Shown: positions 11,507-21,473 of the stretch, piece by piece
Layout: each line of letters starts with the position of its first letter
Position numbering within the stretch: position 1 is the stretch's first letter
The notes under the pieces: generated by a model
Told to the model about the DNA's origin: nothing
What the model saw: only the letters and a program-made list of their open reading frames with translations
Database searches by the model: none
Source of the DNA: Tieghemostelium lacteum
Taxonomy: Eukaryota > Evosea > Eumycetozoa > Dictyosteliales > Raperosteliaceae
Direction: 5' to 3'
Length of the DNA: 64,000 nucleotides
Assembly: GCA_001606155.1 (NCBI GenBank)
Contig: LODT01000037.1
Span: 434,001-498,000 of the forward strand
Translations under genes and position numbers: made by a program

Positions 11507-11959
11507 TCACCAATTATTGAGAGGATTTTCACAGGATTTATTTGGTGAACATTGACAAGGTGGATGTTTAGGATTGAATTCCAATCCAGTGTGAACAGCA
11601 TCACAAAATGGAGGATTTTTAGTATATCTACAACCACAAAGTAACTGTATAGTTTGTTGTTTACTGAGGGTAAATGGAATCGGTTGGAATGGAGTATCTT
11701 TACATGACTTTTGGTCACATAGTGGTTGTTGACCAGTAGTCATCCCACAAGTGCAATAGTAATATTGTTGATCTTTTATCATTCCTCTGACACTGTAAGG
11801 TGCATACATTGGTATTTTAGCTGGTATTAATTTACTCAATCCACATTGACTGCATAATGAAGATTTACTACCTTCTTCAGAACTATTATTATTGTTATTA
11901 TCTATATCGTTACATTGGCACTTTTCAGAATTCTTATTAATATCATCATCATTATTCAT
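11507..11959 (-). CDS. Two-motif CDGSH iron-sulfur protein (CISD3-like)
   Basis: Small protein of the NEET class, which binds redox-active 2Fe-2S clusters through three Cys and one His per motif; CISD3 has two motifs and is mitochondrial. Single exon, 150 residues. Motif 2, CGCRYTKNPPFCDAVH, keeps all four ligands. Motif 1 is aberrant: CTCGMTTGQQPLCDQKSC has one extra residue before the Pro, and the expected His is replaced, with a Cys one position later. The N-terminal 45 residues are Asn/Asp/Ser-rich and the C-terminus adds four more Cys. A CxxC pair lies before motif 1. It is divergently arranged with the iron transporter gene, 91 bp apart. Start is the first ATG in frame (11959). Confidence 0.82.
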   Translation of the reverse strand: MNNDDDINKNSEKCQCNDIDNNNNNSSEEGSKSSLCSQCGLSKLIPAKIPMYAPYSVRGMIKDQQYYYCTCGMTTGQQPLCDQKSCKDTPFQPIPFTLSKQQTIQLLCGCRYTKNPPFCDAVHTGLEFNPKHPPCQCSPNKSCENPLNNW

Positions 11960-12050
11960 ATTGTAATTCAATAATGAATTGTGGAATAATTTAAAATTTT
12001 TTTTTTTGAGTTTTATTTTGCCAAAATCAAGTGTTAAAAGATAAAGTCAT
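11960..12050. promoter_or_regulatory. Short divergent promoter between CDGSH gene and iron transporter gene
   Basis: Only 91 bp separate the two start codons, which point away from each other. The spacer has T-runs and A/T-rich sequence typical of dictyostelid promoters. Shared regulation of the two iron-related genes is an inference; no defined iron-responsive element was recognised. Confidence 0.5.
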
Positions 12051-13060
12051 ATGATACTTCCAAAATCTACAATAACATTAAGAGGAAGCGGTGGAGGAGT
12101 TTCAGTTGCATCTAGAAATTTAAATACAGCAACTGAGGCATACAAAAATGGTGATACAGTTGGATCTAAAAAAGCACATTCACAAGAAAGAAAGATGGAA
12201 GACGAACCTCACAAGAGTAATTCATTCAGGAAAGGATTGGCAAAATACAGTAAAACATTTATAGCAGTTGGCGGATATGCCATACTATTTTCAATTTCTA
12301 TAATACTGGGATTAGAGTCATTTTATAAAAGGTCACATCATCAACAGCAATATAGTATTAGTGGTAGTACTGCTACAACAACGAACGAATATGATGTAAA
12401 ATTAAATATATATATAATACAGCTCAGTACTTTTATCATTTGTCTGGGTGCCATTGGATTCTCTTTGATTGAGGCATCCAACAAGAATATTGAAATCAAT
12501 TTTTATGAATCTGAAAAAAAGAGGGAAGTTTGGGAATACGATAACTATGTGGAAGGTGAACAGAGAGAAATGGTTGAACTCTACTGTCAGAAGGGTATGA
12601 CAGAGTATGATGCAAAAGTTGTAGTTGGTCTGTTAAGTAAATATAAAGATCTCTTTGTTGATATTATGATGGCAGAGGAACTTAATCTCCTACCAGTCGA
12701 ACTCATACTATCACCAATTGAAACCTTCTTATCAACTCTTATATCATTTTTAACATTTGGTATCGCTCCCATACTACCATTCTTTTTATCTCATTGGGTC
12801 TTAAATAGAGATACCATAGTATTGATATACATTATCATTAGTGAAGTTTTATTATTTCTTTTAGGTGCAATTAAAGTAAGTTAAATCATTATCAAGTAAA
12901 ACAACTCATTTACGCAATCTCAGTATATTAATCTGTCATCTTGTAGAGTAAATTTTTTACAGGTATTTGGTGGAAAGAGGGATTAATCTCTTCAGCTACA
13001 GGTATAATATTAATAATCATTTCAAATAGTATTGGAAATTATATTTCCTCTATCATTTAA
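12051..13060 (+). CDS. VIT1/CCC1-family iron (manganese) transporter
   Basis: Membrane transporter of the vacuolar iron transporter family, moving Fe2+/Mn2+ from cytosol into an acidic store. Exon 1 is 12051-12875 and exon 2 is 12947-13060 (phase 0), about 312 residues. The acceptor before AGTAAA is chosen because it yields GAIKSKFFTGIWWKEGL, matching the family's last helix hairpin. Visible: a hydrophilic N-terminus, TM1 and TM2 (about 70-95 and 120-145), then the Glu-rich cytosolic metal-binding segment (VWEYDNYVEGEQREMVELY and LFVDIMMAEELNLLP), then three C-terminal TMs. The N-terminal half is more divergent than the rest, so the metal preference is uncertain. Convergent with the CDGSH-cytochrome b5 gene downstream. 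Confidence 0.85.
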
Positions 13061-13430
13061 TAAATAAACAAGAATGCAGAGGAGAAGAAAATTTAGAATA
13101 AAGAGTTATTATTACTCTTTTTGTATATTGGTCAAAAAATAAAAGTTTATCTTTTTTTTGGGAAACAAATAATTAATGAAATACTATCATTATAAGATAC
13201 TATTTCTTTGCTATTTATTTTATAGGGGAGCAATTGTAAAACCTATTGGAAAAAATTGTAAAAACAATAGGATACAGGTGTATATTTGGTTAATACTTTG
13301 TTGATTTCGGAGACTCTCTAGAGCCCTTCTTGAGAGTATACAATTATCTAAAAAGTATACTTTTTTTTTGTATTTTGATTTGGTTTGTAATTTAAATAAA
13401 TAGAGTGAATGGTGATGGTTGGACAGTGAT
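13061..13430. other. 370-bp convergent intergenic spacer
   Basis: Holds the 3' ends of the transporter gene (plus) and the CDGSH-b5 gene (minus). It has a slightly G/C-richer stretch near 13308-13340 with a short self-complementary TCTCTAGAG core, and two GTATAC palindromes about 20 nt apart (near 13337 and 13357). These could shape terminators of the two converging transcripts. No gene seen. Confidence 0.4.
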
Positions 13431-14348
13431 TTAACATATTATACAACGAGACTGAGCTACAGTTTGTTGATCTTTTGCAAGATGTCCAATAAAGTAATTA
13501 TTATTTAAAAGTTCTAGCATTCTATTGGAATGGAACTGAACGTTTTCAGTACCATCTTTACCTGCAAATCTCAACAATGCATTTTTACCACCAGGATGTG
13601 AGGGTATATAACTGGTGATATCGTATACCTTGTTGTAAATAATCATCCAACAACTATCAACCGTATTATGTTGCGCTATTTCTTCAAGTCTAAAGTAATT
13701 ATTTTGGTTCTGAATCTCTTTTATACTAGTTGGTTTATATTTAATTTGTAGTTGTTGTTGTTGTTGTTTTGGTTCTATTGTATTATTAGTGTCTTTTGTA
13801 TTCTCAGATTGACTACTCCTTATTGTGTTTGGCTTATTCATTATTTTAGATGCCGGTTTTAGTCTGTTTTGATTGATGTTTGTATTGATTTTTTCGGTAC
13901 TTTTGTTTATAGGGTTGTTGTCTATTTTTATATAAAGTGGTGAAAGGTTTGATTTAGTTTCTAAATTAAACTGTTCATGGGTAGAGTCACAATACGGATA
14001 GTTTTTTGATTGTTGACATGTACACATTCTCTGACAATTAGATCCACCACCTTCTAGAGCTTTATTATCATCAACTGATTTCGATAGTTGATAAAGTGAA
14101 TTTGATATACTATTTAATGATTGTGATAGTGGTTTATTTACTTGTACTGTCTGTTCTATTATTATCTTTCTTTCATTATTACTACTACTATTACTAATTT
14201 CTCTTTTATTTTTATTATTTCCTATTTCTTCAATATCATCCGAATTATTTTTACCACAACAACAATTATTGCATTTTAAATTGTCACTATTATTAATATT
14301 ATTACTATTACTACTGTTATTTTGTATATAACTGTTACTTTCTATCAT
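13431..14348 (-). CDS. CDGSH iron-sulfur and cytochrome b5 fusion protein
   Basis: Single exon, 305 residues. After an Asn/Ser-rich N-terminus, residues about 108-125 hold a CDGSH-type motif, [16 protein letters not shown], with all three Cys and the His. A Gln/Asn/Thr-rich linker follows. Residues about 215-292 form a cytochrome b5 domain: [19 protein letters not shown], then the heme-ligand loop HPGGKNALL and the second heme His in FHSNRM. A protein carrying both a 2Fe-2S NEET-type site and a b5 heme suggests internal electron transfer between the two (inference). No TM segment or clear targeting signal is seen; it ends RCIIC. It is the third iron-related gene in 3 kb. Both domains are recognised from motifs; the fusion is a single uninterrupted reading frame, so it is not a joining artefact. 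Confidence 0.87.
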   Translation of the reverse strand: MIESNSYIQNNSSNSNNINNSDNLKCNNCCCGKNNSDDIEEIGNNKNKREISNSSSNNERKIIIEQTVQVNKPLSQSLNSISNSLYQLSKSVDDNKALEGGGSNCQRMCTCQQSKNYPYCDSTHEQFNLETKSNLSPLYIKIDNNPINKSTEKINTNINQNRLKPASKIMNKPNTIRSSQSENTKDTNNTIEPKQQQQQLQIKYKPTSIKEIQNQNNYFRLEEIAQHNTVDSCWMIIYNKVYDITSYIPSHPGGKNALLRFAGKDGTENVQFHSNRMLELLNNNYFIGHLAKDQQTVAQSRCIIC

Positions 14349-14933
14349 TTTCTTTAACCAATTAAAAAAATATTTTGTTTTTTTTTTTGTTTACAATTTA
14401 TTGTATGTTAATTAATTGGTGTTTTTGTTTTTGTTTGAATTATCACTATTTGGTATATATATATATATATATTTATGTGTGTGTATAAGTCTTTTTTATC
14501 GTCTGTGATAACTAAAAACTAATGGAAAAATTTTTGGTGGGGTTTAAAATTGGATATATTTGGTGTTAAAGGAAAATTCCAATATAAATATTTTTTTTTT
14601 TGAAATTTCCTTGTTGTTTAAAGATAATTATATCTTAATAAGTTTTAAATCTTCTTTTAAATCTTTAAGATTAAAAGTTTTAAGAGTGTGTTTTAGTGTT
14701 TAAAATTAATTATTTGGTATAAGAAATAACACTTTTTAAATTTAGTAATTTCATATGATGACTGGAATATAAAAAAATAAAAAATCAAAAAAAAAAAAGT
14801 TGACAAAAAAAAAAATTGGAGCTCCACAGTTCGGGATCAATTTAAGTTTGGTGGAGTGGTTAAAAAAAATAAATTTAAGACACCTCCGGAGTGATCTAGA
14901 AGTGTGATATTTAGAATTGATTGAGGAAATAAT
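14349..14933. other. 585-bp spacer with TA microsatellite and small hairpins
   Basis: Lies between the start of the CDGSH-b5 gene and the end of the acyltransferase gene (both minus). Near 14455-14472 there is a (TA)n run followed by GTGTGTGT. Around 14640-14690 is an imperfect A/T inverted repeat built on AAATCTTTAAGATT. At 14822-14827 and 14851-14856, CTCCAC and GTGGAG can pair, and 14884-14891 is the palindrome CTCCGGAG; these lie in the likely 3' UTR of the acyltransferase gene. No ORF or tRNA found. Confidence 0.4.
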
Positions 14934-17076
14934 TTATTTTTGGAATATCAATCTTTCAATATTAATGGCAGGTTTCTCTATACACAAGTGAAGACAGAAT
15001 GCTACAAACATTGCAGACACTAAGTTACCAATAAATGTGTATGAGTACTCTGTCCATGAGTAATGGAACATTTGAGTTGCGGATACAATTCTAATATATA
15101 CAACCAATTCGTGACAGAGATAGGTTGCATAAGTTAGTTTACTGAGTACTTTGAAGATTTTCTGTTCGAGGAACCATTTCAATATACCTCCATATCCATA
15201 GAATGAGCCTATCATGTATCCTACAACACCAACTGGGAACATGGTATGTGAGAATGCATTCCATAGTGCATTTTGAGCTTGATTCCATCCCTTTCCTTGC
15301 CATGCAGTATAAGGAATAAATGTGAAGATAAATGTAAGTGAAAAACCAATGAAGAATATAGTGTATCTTCTCATCCAACAACTATATATCTTTTTCAATA
15401 GTGCATTGTGATCATGGTATAGTATACCTACCATCATACCAACGAGGTATGGTCCAATTCTAAACCATGGTTTTTGGTAAATATCAGTTAGATATATGGA
15501 CCCAGTTGGTGGAGTTTCTTGCATATCAAAGAATGGTTCAATACCATATTTCAAAGTGACACCAAAGCTAATTGAAAATGAAAATAATAAAAGGAATCCC
15601 ATAAGTATCCAACCGGCAATCTTATTCTTCTTGTAGAGACAAAATATCAGAATTGAAAACACAAAGAATTGCATATCATTAGCGAGATACCATGATACTG
15701 GGAAGCATTCTATACCCATATTGACAAGATTATTGTAGTAGAGTAAATTAGTGTACCATGCACCTGGACATGTTGGATCGAGTTCTGTAGTCTGATAAAT
15801 ATAGGCTAAAGGTCCATAACTTAAAAGTGGTCCAATATACATGAATGCAAATAATAGGTAGTAGTATAAAGGTGATAGACGGATGAATCTATGGATTAGA
15901 TACATTATCCAGAATTTAATACCACCATTTCCTCCATCAGGTCTGATTTTCTTTAGTTGTTGTAAAACTGTAAAACACACTAGGAAACCAGAGAGCATAA
16001 AGAAGATATCAACTGCGAATACACCTGCTGGAATAATTTGGAATGAGAATCTTTGGAAGACTTCAAAGATGACTTGGTAGTTGTCGTAGCCTACAAGGGT
16101 ATTAAAGAGTAAACTGTGTCCTAATACTACCCATATCATGGATAGTGTACGAATACCATCTAGTGAGTCAAAGTATGGTCTGTCAGATGAGGTTGGATTG
16201 GTTTTTAGTAGACCTGTGGTAGAGGTTACTGGTGGTGATGGGTATACTGTAATAAAGGATTTGTAGTTCTTTATAAGAGAGAAGCATAGAAGGAGTTTGA
16301 TGAGTAGAGGGGGGTTGTCGGGTTCGAAGAACAGTAGACATTCTCTCTCGAGGAATGCAGGTCCAGAGGTAGAGGATGGGGTATCACTGAGTGATAGGTC
16401 ATTGTCATGGTTCAATAATAAGGATAAATGTTCAGAATGTGTATTGTTGGTATCGTGTTTCTTTTGATTGCATAATCTCTGGTAGTATATCCAGTCAATT
16501 AGAGTACCTATAAACAAGAATAAACCAATAACACCAGAGAATACCAACATAATCTTAGCACCTATGGGGTATACTCTATTTTCTTCATCTTGTGAATTGT
16601 AACAATGAACTAGTGCAGTTGTACTGTTGACTCCTGGTGGTGATAATGAATAACTAGGTACCAGGTATCTAATATCATCTTCTGTGCAAACAGTAGGATA
16701 ACAAACACCAACATAATAGTTTCCCCCTACTCCAGAGTATGGTAATTCATTCTGATAGATACAAAATTGAGAAACATTACTAGGTAAACTCAAACATCCA
16801 TCTATATTACCGAGATCATTCATCTTTAATCCACAATACAGAACCACTATTGTGAAAGTTCAAATTTATCATCAATATTCACCAATTCAAATAAATGAAA
16901 AAGGAGAGATTTAAAAGGGAGAAAAGAGCATATAAAAACTTACTTTCAGTGGCATTAGGGTAGGTGAATTGTAGAATTTCACCCATTGCCTCTTGACATG
17001 GTTGTGATATCAGTGGTGGTACTGAGGCAACTAGTGACACTAATAAAGTCAATAAACAAACTATTATAAATTTCAT
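14934..17076 (-). CDS. NRF-6-like multi-pass acyltransferase 3 family protein
   Basis: Membrane O-acyltransferase-like protein of the 'nose resistant to fluoxetine' type, known in animals for lipid and yolk transport phenotypes; the dictyostelid substrate is unknown. Exon 1 (17076-16944) encodes a signal peptide (MKFIIVCLLTLLVSLVASV) and the start of the extracellular NRF domain. Exon 2 (16846-14934) carries the rest; total about 681 residues. The NRF domain has paired Cys (YCGLKM, FCIYQN, CYPTVCTEDD). After TM1 and a cytosolic linker comes the acyltransferase 3 domain starting YFDSLDGIRTLSMIWVVLGH, whose Arg and His are the conserved residues, and about ten TMs. The junction is phase 1 (A plus TG makes Met), which fits both exons. 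Confidence 0.86.
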
Positions 17077-18140
17077 TTCATCAATTATTTAAAGATGATA
17101 AGAATAAATGAAATAAATTTTTTTAAAAACAAGTGGTTATATTCAAACTAAGATATTTTTTCTCACTTTAATCGCATTTTTTGAAATTTACAAATCATTT
17201 GGAATCAAATATATTTTGGTGTTAGATAATCTTAATCTTCTGTACCTGGGAATGAAATTATAAGATGTTAACATGACAAGATAATATTATGTCTTTACTT
17301 GTACAAATTTAGATAATAAAATAAATAAAAAAAATAAAAATTGATAATATTACACTTAGGGGTAATGACTCAAAAAAAATAATATGAAAAACACATTTAG
17401 TTTATTGGATGAAGACACTTTGTACAACACAACTAGTTTTCTTCAAATTCAAGTAACAGATTAGTAAAAACTATTGAGTTTTGATATCATTATTGAAATT
17501 GTTAGCAGTAGATTCATTATCCATTATCAAGATCTGGAGAAGAAGGGATTAGTTGATTAACTATGATTTCAATTTGAGTAATAGTTATAGTCGTGAGTAT
17601 TGTGATTACATGATTGACCAAAATGGTCTGAATAAATAAAAAAACATAAAAAAACTAAATAAACTAGCATAAACAGTATTTTTTCTACAGAATACATAGC
17701 TCCAATTACATTTTTTTTTTCTTATAATATGTTTGTGAAACTGAATATTTTAATCAATTTTATTTGCTTAATATGATAAATTTCAAAAAAAAAATTGTTT
17801 ACCCCAAAAAATAAAAAATCTAAATAAAGAAAAAATTTTTCCACCACATTAATTCATTTTCATTTGAAAATTTCAATAAAATAGGAATAAGGAAATTCAA
17901 TAGATATGGAATTTATCGTAAACAACACATACTTAATCGAGTGGTAAAACAATTAAGTAATTAACAATTCTGCAGAATTTAAAAATGCTATAAATATTCT
18001 AAAGTTTTAACTTTAATTTCATTCAATTCAACAAACAATTATTTATTTATTTATTTATTAGTACACTCTTCTATCTACATTTATTTATTTTTATTAATAG
18101 CTATCGTTATAAATATTACTTACATTTATAGCAATACACA
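17077..18140. other. 1.06-kb A/T-rich spacer, promoter side of two divergent genes
   Basis: No convincing gene. A 26-codon ORF beginning at 17384 (MKNTFSLLDEDTLY...) is too short to call. The right part is the promoter of the GPI-protein gene: TATAAATA at 17989-17996, then long oligo-T and TTTA repeats (18040-18060) before the start codon. Confidence 0.4.
17989..17996 (+). promoter_or_regulatory. TATA-box-like element
   Basis: TATAAATA, 145 bp before the start codon of the GPI-anchored protein gene, followed by T-rich sequence as in many dictyostelid promoters with TATA plus oligo-T start regions. The gene downstream also has comparatively C-rich, 'highly expressed' codon choice (GGT, ACC, TTC, ATC), agreeing with a strong promoter. 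Confidence 0.45.
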
Positions 18141-19789
18141 ATGAGATTTTCACACTTATTTGTATTGTCATTAATGGTAGGAGCAATCTTTGCTCAAGAA
18201 AATCCTACCTGTACTTTCTTTACCACTACAGCTGCTGCATTAGATCCAACTTATGGTCCAGCAACAGGTGGTAATGCATTCTCATTCAATGGAGAAGAAG
18301 TCAAAGGTGCACCAGTCACTTTAGCCAATGAATACAACTTTGTCAATAATGCCGGTTTAACTACTATTAGAGGAAATCTCTTGATTGTCTCTGGTACCAT
18401 GGTTCCAGTTGGTCAATCTGGTTACTTCTTCGACGTTCGTATGACTTTCACTCGTGCCGATCGTGTAGCTGAACCAAAACACGAATTGCAACCAGCTGCC
18501 TACACTACTGGTGGTATTGATGATAGAACTTGGATTTTCTATACCCTCAACAACGGTACCTTTACTGGTGGTGATGCTATGGCTGGATACAACTTCCAAT
18601 TGTCTGAAATGATGGACATGAAATTGCAATTTGGTTTCGGTGCTAATGGTAAAAACTTAAATCAAGGTTTATCTGGTTGGTTCTCATTCACTTTCAATGG
18701 TCCAAATGGTCTCATTTTTACTAGTACCAAATACGTTGATATCAATGTTGATACCTCATGTATTGATTGTCCAACTGATTCATACACTGTTCAAACTGCA
18801 GTTGCTGATGCAAACTTGGGTGGCCAATCTGGTGGTCAAGCTTTGAATATTCAATCATCTGATTTATCTCAATTCGGAGGTAATGCTCGTTGGAACTTTG
18901 TTGATAATGCTGGTTTAATGACAATTAACCAAGATGGTACTGCTGTTATCACTGGTACTTTACTCCCAGTTGACTCAACCAACACCTCAAATACCATGAC
19001 ATGTACCTTCTTCTTGTTACCATCTGCTGCCAATGATCCAAAGAGAGAATTATCTTCATCTGCCTATTACTCAGCTGGTGCCATCCAAACTTCACTCTTT
19101 ACTTTCTATGATGTCTCAACTACTGGTTCATCATTCTGTACCTACAACGGTAACAATATTACCATCAACTCTGCAATGAATAACTTCCAAATGGGTGTTG
19201 GTGCCAATGGTAAAAACGGTAACTTTGGTGCTTCTGCTTGGATGGGTTACACCAATCAAGCTGCTGGTTCTATCTTAGATATCAATGTTGATCTAATTTG
19301 CTTCGTTACACGTAAGAATAATTCACAAACACCTTGTCCTTTTATGAATACAACATCTATAACTTCTATCACAACAACAACACAAAATTATTCTATTCCA
19401 TCTACTTCTACTATTACTTCTATCCCTACAACTACTACTACATTTAACAATACTTCCCCTCCTTCCACTTCTACATCTACTACATCTACATCTTCAACTA
19501 CTTTTAGAAATACTACTAGTACTTCCACTTCAACAGGAGGTTTGATATTAAAGTAGTTTTGAAGATGGGTAATTAAGAATTTGATACTAATATTTTTTTT
19601 TAAATCTATCTAGCAACACCAACAACTGCTCCACCATGTGTTGTTGTCCCAGCTAATTGTAGAGTAGTTTGTGATCAAACTCCAGCTCCAACCACAACTC
19701 CAGTTGCTGGTAACCCTGCTGATATGTTATCAATCTCCACCTTATTGGTTGGTTTAGTTACTTTATTAGCTTTGGTTTTCATTCGTTAA
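18141..19789 (+). CDS. Secreted GPI-anchored protein with two tandem domains and Thr/Ser-rich stalk
   Basis: Cell-surface protein of unknown function. It has a signal peptide (residues 1-18, ending IFA-Q) and two homologous domains of about 190 residues (about 23-213 and 215-390). Each contains FVNNAGL/FVDNAGL, GFGANGKN/GVGANGKN, and ends VDINVDTSC/LDINVDLIC. A Ser/Thr-rich stalk follows. The C-terminal exon (19614-19789) has Pro/Thr-rich and Cys-rich sequence, then a GPI-type tail: GNPADMLS and a hydrophobic end LLVGLVTLLALVFIR. Exon 1 may end at 19539 (GTTTGA donor, 524 residues) or at 19311 (better GTAAGA donor, 448 residues, stalk removed); both keep frame. The exon 2 frame is fixed by the tail. 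I recognise no named family. Confidence 0.8.
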
Positions 19790-20201
19790 TCAACTATTAA
19801 TTAAGAATTTAAATGTTATCAATCAACCTTTAAAAAAAAATAATAAAAAAAAAAAAACTGATTTGATAATATTAGATTTATTATTGATATATTTAATTTT
19901 CTTATAAAAACTAAAACAAAAAAACAAAAATAAAAAAGTGTATGGTTTTATATATTTAATAATTGGATATGTAAACAATTTAATTTTATTTACTATATTT
20001 TAATTTTTTATTGTTGTGTGTATGGGATCTAAATCTGGAGATGTGAAAATTTCTTGTGATTGTGGAGCGGATTTACAATATCTTGTGGTCTTGTTATCAA
20101 TCAAATTATCTGAAATACTCTATATAAGATAGAAATGATATCATTTTTCATTGGATATATATTATATGAGGATACCAAAGTTATCTCAACGAGATAAGTA
20201 A
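19790..20201. other. Intergenic region after the GPI-protein gene
   Basis: A/T-rich 3' flank with several poly-A tracts (19830-19860) and no ORF. A short GC-richer patch near 20020-20090 has no recognisable coding or RNA signature. Confidence 0.4.
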
Positions 20202-20692
20202 TTAAAAATTATATACACCAACAGAACTATCCCGAAGGGTTTTCTGCTTTCATGGGATTTGATTTTGGAACTGCAAAAACTGGATCCAGTTGTTGATGAT
20301 ATAGGAAGATTTAATGATGGTAGAAATAAATGAAATGTTTTATCAATTCGTGTATTTTAATTGGTATTTAACCAAATCAAGTTTAACTTAACTTAAAAAG
20401 TTTTAAATTTTTTTTTGTTTTTACATATAAACACAAATCCTAAAGAAAGGACTATAGACCACACTAAAGCTTGGTTAGATCATTTTCAAAGTGGCTTTGA
20501 AGTTGGCACAGAATTTGACTTTGAAAACAAGTTGAATGTAAAAGGATTCATATTACTAAAAAGTTACTTTTGATAAAGACTCATTCTTAAAGAGATCTCC
20601 TGAATTTGGATCAGAACTGTATTTAATCTTCAGTCATTAATTAAAATGCACTCAGAGGTAACACCTGCTCAACAAACAAATACTAGTACTGG
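20202..20692 (+). other. Cluster of short coding-like segments, possible decayed or unrecognised multi-exon gene
   Basis: Plus-strand open segments with amino-acid composition like real protein: 20202-20333 (43 codons, including FLLSWDLILELQKLD and DDIGRFNDGRN), 20424-20573 (50 codons, including WLDHFQSGFEVGTEFDFENK) and 20563-20640 (VTFDKDSFLKRSPEFG...), which overlaps the previous one in another frame. At 20646-20691 there is an ATG followed by 15 codons and a GTATGT donor (MHSEVTPAQQTNTSTG), like a first exon. None reaches a normal gene length and I could not join them with convincing splice sites. Either a host gene losing function or a gene with short exons. Confidence 0.35.
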
Positions 20693-20738
20693 TATGTAAA
20701 CTACACACCTATTACTAATTACAACACCTTTTGTTCAT

Positions 20739-20966
20739 TTATACTAAGCATCCCATTGGCATAGGGCCTGATTCCATTTGAGATAAGATGTTTTCCATCT
20801 GAAGCTTGAGTTCTCTGCGTTTATCAAGTTGGTGAGTATTTTTATATTGATGTATGAGATTAATTAGTTCATTTTGAATTTTTTCTTCATCTTTTTGTTG
20901 TGGTTCATTGATATATTTTGGGTAACTATAATAACTAAAATAACTATAATAACTAAAATAACTACT
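20739..20966 (-). CDS. Possible terminal exon of a small, unrecognised gene
   Basis: Open minus-strand segment of 75 codons without its own start, ending at TAA (20739). It reads as a plausible charged helical protein: YPKYINEPQQKDEEKIQ, then LINLIHQYKNTHQLDKR, RELKLQMENILSQME and a GPMPMGCLV end. Its upstream edge contains an 18-bp tandem repeat with TTATTTTAG and TTATTATAG, several of which could be splice acceptors or could encode SYFSYY repeats. No upstream exon was found. I do not recognise the family. Confidence 0.35.
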   Translation of the reverse strand, partial: SSYFSYYSYFSYYSYPKYINEPQQKDEEKIQNELINLIHQYKNTHQLDKRRELKLQMENILSQMESGPMPMGCLV

Positions 20967-21093
20967 TTATAAAATGAGCTAATAAATTGAAGAATTATAA
21001 AAGTTATCATTGTTCAATTAATGACTCAAATAAGTTAATAATATGAAAGAATTATAGAAGTTAACATAGAGTATTCAAATTGATTTATCACAG

Positions 21094-21333
21094 TTGTTTA
21101 ATAGTCTAAAAATTTCATCAGTCACTGAAATAATGAAATATTCCAATATCAATAGATTACAATGGAATACCACTACTCCATTACCAACATCCAATTATCA
21201 AAAGTTTTCAGAGAAAAAGGGGATTCCCAATCTTCATTTGTCTATGAAATCTCACCAATGGATATTAGAACTTTCATGGTTACTTTTTATATCGTATGAA
21301 GTTCTATTTTGCAAGATTTTTAAGTTGATATGA
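21094..21333 (+). other. Isolated 79-codon open frame, possible gene fragment
   Basis: Plus-strand frame containing SSVTEIMKYSNINRLQW and SEKKGIPNLHLSMKSHQW, which look coding, then a hydrophobic stretch that may run into an intron. It follows a TTTAATAG acceptor-like site. No start context and no clear partner exon; I do not recognise it. It may belong with the coding-like segments 0.5-0.9 kb upstream. Confidence 0.25.
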
Positions 21334-21473
21334 CTAATCTAAACTTTTTTAGTATTATTAGAAATTAAACAATATTTTTTTGAAAATTTTAAATAATAGA
21401 TATCTTCAAAAGAAGAGCTAATATGAATTTTATTATTATGGTATATTAATATAGGTCAATTTCATCTTTTGAT

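Noticed and set aside
14821-14910. tRNA-like D-arm text (GGAGTGGTTA) near a TTCGGGATC T-loop-like string
   Set aside because: No acceptor stem, the order of arms is wrong and the spacing does not fit a cloverleaf on either strand.
17935-17975. Second tRNA-like string (CGAGTGGTAAAAC)
   Set aside because: No T-arm or acceptor pairing nearby.
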